From contig CAKRQV010000004.1 in NCBI GenBank assembly GCA_934394565.1, forward strand, positions 121,955 through 185,954: a stretch of DNA of 64,000 nt, read 5' to 3'. Position 1 is the first letter of the stretch. Every line of letters begins with the position of its first letter. The notes beneath the pieces were generated by a model. It ran no database searches. It was not told the DNA's origin and saw nothing but the letters and a program-made list of their open reading frames with translations. Both the position numbers and the translations under genes were made by a program. This document shows positions 60,296 to 64,000 of the stretch, piece after piece. The stretch comes from an uncultured Lachnospiraceae bacterium (GTDB taxonomy: Bacteria > Bacillota > Clostridia > Lachnospirales > Lachnospiraceae).

Positions 60296-61387
60296 TTATA
60301 CGTTGAAACGGAACAGGATCACATCGCCATCCTGCACCACATAGTCTTTACCTTCCATACGGACAAGACCCTTTTCTCTGGCTCCGGCGTAGGAACCGCA
60401 GTCCAGGAGATTCTGGTAGTTGACAACCTCAGCTTTAATGAAGCCACGCTCAAAATCAGTATGGATTTTTCCGGCAGCCTGCGGCGCCTTTGTACCGATC
60501 TTAATCGTCCATGCTCTGGTCTCATCTTCACCGGCGGTCAAAAAGCTCATCAGTCCCAACAAACGGTAGCTGGCAGTAATCAGTTTATCAAGACCGGATT
60601 CCTCGATACCAAGATCTTCCAGAAACATCTTTTTCTCATCATCGTCCAGTTCAGAGATCTCCTCCTCAATCTGTGCGCAGAGACTGAAGACTTCACTGCC
60701 TTCCTTTTTGGCATATTCTCTGACTGCTTTTACATAATCATTATCCTCACCGCCAAGATCATCCTCGGCAACATTTGCGCCGTAGATCACCGGTTTTAAG
60801 GTCAGCAGATTATATTCTTTAATCATGGTCTGCTCGTCTTCATCATCCAGCTCCAGTGTCTTGGCCGGCTGACCGTCCTCGAGGTGTTTTTTGATTTTTT
60901 CAAGCAAGGTGTATTCCTTTGCTGCAGCCTTGTCCATCTGACGGGTTCGACCGACTTTTGCCATACGACGCTCCAGAACTTCCAGATCAGCAAAGATCAG
61001 CTCCAGATTGATTGTCTCGATATCACGTAAAGGATCTACATTACCATCTACATGAACAACATTCGGATCATCAAAGCAGCGGACAACGTGCAGGATTGCA
61101 TCAACCTCACGGATATTGGCCAGAAACTGATTGCCAAGCCCCTCACCTTTGGATGCGCCTTTGACCAGACCTGCAATATCGACAAACTCGATCACAGCCG
61201 GAGTCACCTTCTTGGAATGATAGAAATCTCCGAGAAGCTTCAGTCTCTTGTCCGGTACGGCTACAACACCTACATTCGGATCAATCGTACAGAACGGATA
61301 GTTGGCAGACTCTGCACCAGCCTTTGTCAGGGAATTAAAAAGGGTACTTTTGCCGACGTTTGGCAGACCCACGATACCTAATTTCAT
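60296..61387 (-). CDS. ychF: Redox-regulated ATPase YchF
   Basis: The 363-residue Obg-family protein has P-loop GLPNVGKSTLFNSLT (7-21), DIAGLVKGASKGEGLGNQFL (about 70-89), the NKxD position replaced in the ATP-specific manner of YchF, and a C-terminal TGS domain (HTDFERGFIKAEVV...). It binds ribosomes and hydrolyses ATP. GGAGGAAATAGATAAA precedes the ATG. It is the last core gene before the AT-rich accessory end. Confidence 0.96.
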   Translation of the reverse strand: MKLGIVGLPNVGKSTLFNSLTKAGAESANYPFCTIDPNVGVVAVPDKRLKLLGDFYHSKKVTPAVIEFVDIAGLVKGASKGEGLGNQFLANIREVDAILHVVRCFDDPNVVHVDGNVDPLRDIETINLELIFADLEVLERRMAKVGRTRQMDKAAAKEYTLLEKIKKHLEDGQPAKTLELDDEDEQTMIKEYNLLTLKPVIYGANVAEDDLGGEDNDYVKAVREYAKKEGSEVFSLCAQIEEEISELDDDEKKMFLEDLGIEESGLDKLITASYRLLGLMSFLTAGEDETRAWTIKIGTKAPQAAGKIHTDFERGFIKAEVVNYQNLLDCGSYAGAREKGLVRMEGKDYVVQDGDVILFRFNV

Positions 61388-61470
61388 TTTATCTATTTCC
61401 TCCTGTAAATCCTTTGATTTCGAGGGATTTCAGCATACTTATTTTTGCAAGTGGGCCATTTAGTGGGCCA

Positions 61471-61572
61471 TTACATTTCCATAAGCGTTTCTGCTACCAA
61501 TTCTGTTGAAATTTCTGAAATCCTCTTATTCTTTTCTATTTGGTTTTCTTTACCATTTAAATATTTTCCCAT
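61471..61572 (-). CDS. Candidate 33-residue small protein
   Basis: ATG 61572 to TAA 61471 encodes a Lys/Glu-rich helical peptide (MGKYLNGKENQIEKNKRISE, then ISTELVAETLMEM). On the minus strand TTCACA, a 17-nt spacer and TATAAT lie upstream (about 61615-61645). It may be a small gene or the remnant of an integrated element. The rest of 61388-62007 (620 nt) is AT-rich and has no other gene; a 12-nt tandem repeat, GTGGGCCATTTA / GTGGGCCATTAC, lies at 61451-61474. Confidence 0.3.
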   Translation of the reverse strand: MGKYLNGKENQIEKNKRISEISTELVAETLMEM

Positions 61573-62007
61573 ATTTCAGTTTCTCTCATAAGAAGCCCTA
61601 ATACAGTATCTTGTATTATACCATAGCATCTTATTTTTGTGAATATTCATTTTCATCTGTCTCCTGCCTATCTCATCTCCTGTTCAAACTGCTTGAGAAA
61701 CAACGACTTCTGAAGGGCGCAAAATGCAATAAAATAGATTCCTGTAAATACATAATACTTTCAAATTACAAATTTATACATTATATCATCTAATAAGTTT
61801 TACTTTCATTTCCCACATGATCATGAGGCTTTTATCATTGTTGCATACCCTCGCATTTCTTAGTTTTTCTTAGTTTTTCAGGCTTTGTAAGCCTTTGTAA
61901 ATTTTTGCTTTCTGGCATAACCTGGTTTATTTTCGCATAATATCGTCCACAAAAGATGTAAAAACAGGTTACTTTTTCACACGATTCCTATTGCTAATTT
62001 TATGTAC

Positions 62008-62904
62008 TCACCTCCAGCTTTTTGTTTCTTTGCTCCATGTCTGCTCAAAGGAATTATCGTTATGAATTGAATCCACAATGGGCAGTAATAATTCTTTTAA
62101 TAGTTGCATTGTTTCTTCAAATTCTACTTTCACCAGTGCTTTCTTCTTTTTGACAAAGGCTCTCCATCTTCCCTGCCTGGTTTCATCCTTGGTGAAATCA
62201 TCATCAAAAGCTGCAATATCGTCAAAACTGGTTCCTCGATGGGTAAATGTCTCTACAATCGCCTTCATTAATTCCATGCCATCAAGATCATAGCTGTCAG
62301 CCAAAACATAAATATCATAGAAATCCTTATATCTGCCATTTGCAAGCCCCAGTGAAACAAATGCTTCAAATTTTTCTGCTATGACAGAATAAATCGAATA
62401 AGCATATATCTCTGGAACTTCCATGTCCAGCAGAACCGGAAACTCCATTTTCATTCTTTCAGGATATACCACATCACCAAAACCAATATCTATTGATACC
62501 GGGACCTTGGTTCTGTCCAGATATCCCATAACAGATACATTCACACCATGATACTCCTTAAATTCAGTTATATTGATAACCTCAAGCGTATTCAGATCAA
62601 ATCGTAACGCATCATCACACTCTATAGAAAAAATGTTATTGAACACATTCTTCATTTCTTCAGCATCATTCGGAATACACTGTGCCAAAAGATCAATATC
62701 CATCGTCGCACGGGCATACTCTCCAGCAAAAAGTGCGTACAAGAAAATTCCACCTTTTAGTGTGAATTTTTCTGCATATTTTGAAACAGATAATCTATAT
62801 ATTGTCCTCTCCAAACCATATGTGACTAGCTTATCCTGCATAGTCTTTCCTTCTTCTATCGCCTGTTTCTTCAATCTCTCCTTTACCGATATAGCATTTG
62901 TCAT
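62008..62904 (-). CDS. AbiEii/AbiGii family nucleotidyltransferase toxin
   Basis: The 298-residue protein has a nucleotidyltransferase core: GGIFLYALFAGEYARATMDIDLLAQ contains the GG...DxD catalytic motif (about 52-75). Later come KVPVSIDIGFGD and YSVIAEKFEAFVSLGLANGRYKDFYDIYVL. AbiEii toxins act in type IV toxin-antitoxin systems and halt growth to block phages. The ATG at 62904 overlaps the AbiEi-like stop by 4 nt and has GGAGGT before it. The 3' side is AT-rich noncoding DNA. Confidence 0.9.
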   Translation of the reverse strand: MTNAISVKERLKKQAIEEGKTMQDKLVTYGLERTIYRLSVSKYAEKFTLKGGIFLYALFAGEYARATMDIDLLAQCIPNDAEEMKNVFNNIFSIECDDALRFDLNTLEVINITEFKEYHGVNVSVMGYLDRTKVPVSIDIGFGDVVYPERMKMEFPVLLDMEVPEIYAYSIYSVIAEKFEAFVSLGLANGRYKDFYDIYVLADSYDLDGMELMKAIVETFTHRGTSFDDIAAFDDDFTKDETRQGRWRAFVKKKKALVKVEFEETMQLLKELLLPIVDSIHNDNSFEQTWSKETKSWR

Positions 62905-63488
62905 ACCAGCACCTCCAGATACTTTTTCATTACATCTCCACATTTAAGCAGCTCCGCATATCTGATTAGCCTGTTCAGATTACGGTCACTCCGATTCAAA
63001 TAGGTTGTAAGAACTTCCTTGGTTTCCTCGATTCCAATTCTTTCCCTGTAGAAAACGATATCAACAACAGTTTTCTCAATATCATATATACGAAATCTGT
63101 TATTTCCATCCTCTACTGTCACGATGCCAACATCAAATCGTTCATCTGTAAAATAGCATACATTCAGTTCTGGCCAATCTGGTAAAGTTGATACCTTTGC
63201 TTTTCTCGGAATTGCTACATCAATGGCATCTGGACGATAAGTAGACAGATTATAATACACAGCTGCACTTAGCAGACAAACCACTCCGCCTGGTACAAAT
63301 GCATAGGCATAGTAGAAATCCGATTCCTCACCATCAAAATTTACATTTTCATAATATTTTTTATTTAGTTTTATCAGGATTCCCTTATCAACCATCTGAT
63401 TAATTTTATAATATGAAAAACCTTTATCTTTCAGCTCTTGAACCGAAAAAATCATTTGGTCATTTGGAATCTGTACTGTATTTGTCAT
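62901..63488 (-). CDS. AbiEi-like antitoxin
   Basis: The 195-residue protein has an N-terminal winged helix (FSVQELKDKGFSYYKINQMVDKGILIKLNKKYYE) and the AbiEi C-terminal region (YDIEKTVVDIVFYRERIGIEETKEVLTTYLN). AbiEi proteins neutralise the toxin indirectly and repress their own promoter. The ATG at 63488 follows GAGGTGAG. A 21-bp palindrome sits between the promoter and this start. Confidence 0.88.
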   Translation of the reverse strand: MTNTVQIPNDQMIFSVQELKDKGFSYYKINQMVDKGILIKLNKKYYENVNFDGEESDFYYAYAFVPGGVVCLLSAAVYYNLSTYRPDAIDVAIPRKAKVSTLPDWPELNVCYFTDERFDVGIVTVEDGNNRFRIYDIEKTVVDIVFYRERIGIEETKEVLTTYLNRSDRNLNRLIRYAELLKCGDVMKKYLEVLV

Positions 63489-63544
63489 ATTGCTCACCTC
63501 AATTCCAGTATATCCAAATCCATAGAAATATTTCAAATGTTTTT

Positions 63545-63606
63545 CGGCATTTTATTATTTTGCCGAGTTTTGTTTAAATTATAATAATCATTTCACGTCT
63601 TGTCAA
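63545..63606 (-). promoter_or_regulatory. abiE promoter and palindromic operator
   Basis: TTGACA (63601-63606), 17-nt spacer, TATAAT (63578-63583). About 12 nt downstream of the -10 box lies the palindrome CGGCA-(11)-TGCCG (63545-63565), a good candidate for AbiEi autorepression. Confidence 0.75.
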
Positions 63607-63763
63607 TAGATTTTCAGTGAGCTACATCTATAAATGAACACTCCCATGAGCATAGGCGAAAGAAAAAAACTCTCATACAAGCGTTTCTCCTTACCATATT
63701 AGGACTTCGATTAAAAGTTAGTTCTCATCTCTTGTCTTTAAATTCAAAAGAATATTTAGACAT

Positions 63764-63824
63764 AAAAATACCGACCTCCAATCGTTAGATTTTTAGATCT
63801 AACTTTTTTGGAGGGCGGTACAAC
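63764..63824 (-). terminator. Strong terminator of the gene at the right edge
   Basis: Two nested stems on the minus strand: ACCGCCCTCCAA / TTGGAGGTCGGT, with inner TTAGAT / ATCTAA, followed by ATTTTTATG. The rest of 63489-63853 holds only the abiE promoter. Confidence 0.85.
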
Positions 63825-63853
63825 TTCCACCATTTGGGCTTATTTGTTATATG

Positions 63854-64000
63854 TCATCGCAGATTTGTTTTTATTTTGTTGTCTGATTTATGAACCGGCA
63901 ATTCATCATACATTGCATTAAAGAGTCCAGCCAGGTATTCTTTACTGTCAACGTCTTCTACTAACAGCATCTCTTTTGCCCCTTCATACGGTAATTCATA
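63854..64000 (-). CDS. Unidentified protein, C-terminal 48 residues only
   Basis: I translated this from the window edge. The frame reads YELPYEGAKEMLLVEDVDSK, then EYLAGLFNAMYDELPVHK, SDNKIKTNLR and a TGA at 63854. Codon usage looks coding, and a strong terminator follows. The fragment is acidic then basic. I do not recognise the family. Its neighbourhood (AbiE, AT-rich spacers) suggests a mobile or accessory region. Confidence 0.6.
   Translation of the reverse strand, partial: YELPYEGAKEMLLVEDVDSKEYLAGLFNAMYDELPVHKSDNKIKTNLR

Noticed and set aside
1..64000. CRISPR array, rRNA or tRNA genes
   Set aside because: No regularly spaced repeats, and no rRNA or tRNA-like segments noticed on reading; a tRNAscan run would be the decisive check.

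Overview
The window comes from a low- to mid-GC Clostridia genome, most likely Lachnospiraceae (Blautia/Ruminococcus-like). Three things point there: endospore sigma factors (sigE, sigG) beside ftsZ, a clostridial dcw cluster, and a glycyl-radical-type bacterial microcompartment (BMC) locus carrying a fuculose/rhamnulose-phosphate-type aldolase. This placement is inferred from gene content only. Nearly all genes are on the minus strand.

Layout. 1-5 kb: lysC-pyrH-frr-uppS-cdsA, with a long foldback between frr and uppS, then a CarD-type regulator. 5-15.5 kb: surface and signalling genes (GT2 glycosyltransferase, GtrA, ECF sigma/DUF4349 pair, AEC transporter, flavin reductase, membrane diguanylate cyclase, Nif11-like protein, MATE pump, RNase Z-like hydrolase). 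15.5-19.3 kb: a 278-bp foldback, then lrgA-lrgB-GntR-HAD with two LldR-like operators on its promoter, then a histidine phosphatase. 19.4-26 kb: a ribose-type sugar ABC transporter with two permeases and a LacI repressor. 26.2-38.2 kb: the BMC locus. 38.3-41 kb: PHP phosphatase and L,D-transpeptidase. 41.3-59.2 kb: sigG-sigE-spoIIGA, a MATE pump, and the dcw cluster (ftsZ back to mraZ). 59.3-61.4 kb: lgt and ychF. 61.4-64 kb: an AT-rich accessory end with an AbiE type IV toxin-antitoxin pair.

How the BMC genes fit together. A class II aldolase would release lactaldehyde. A diol dehydratase would make propanal, which a CoA-acylating aldehyde dehydrogenase and PduL convert to propionyl phosphate while alcohol dehydrogenases make propanol. 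A PduS/PduT pair would move electrons through the shell. Four enzymes carry encapsulation-peptide-like tails. The dehydratase itself, a glycyl radical enzyme of about 850 residues, is absent although its activase is present. One shell protein has a Lys/Ala-rich extension with a nested second start.

The strongest candidates for something undescribed are: a five-copy structured intergenic repeat that abuts the T-tract of intrinsic terminators; two large foldback elements (1413-1562 and 15572-15849); the dual-start shell protein; the orphan activase; a spoIIGA lacking most of its membrane domain but keeping a spoIIG-like promoter; and the lrgAB-GntR-phosphatase module. No rRNA, tRNA, CRISPR array or intact insertion sequence was seen.
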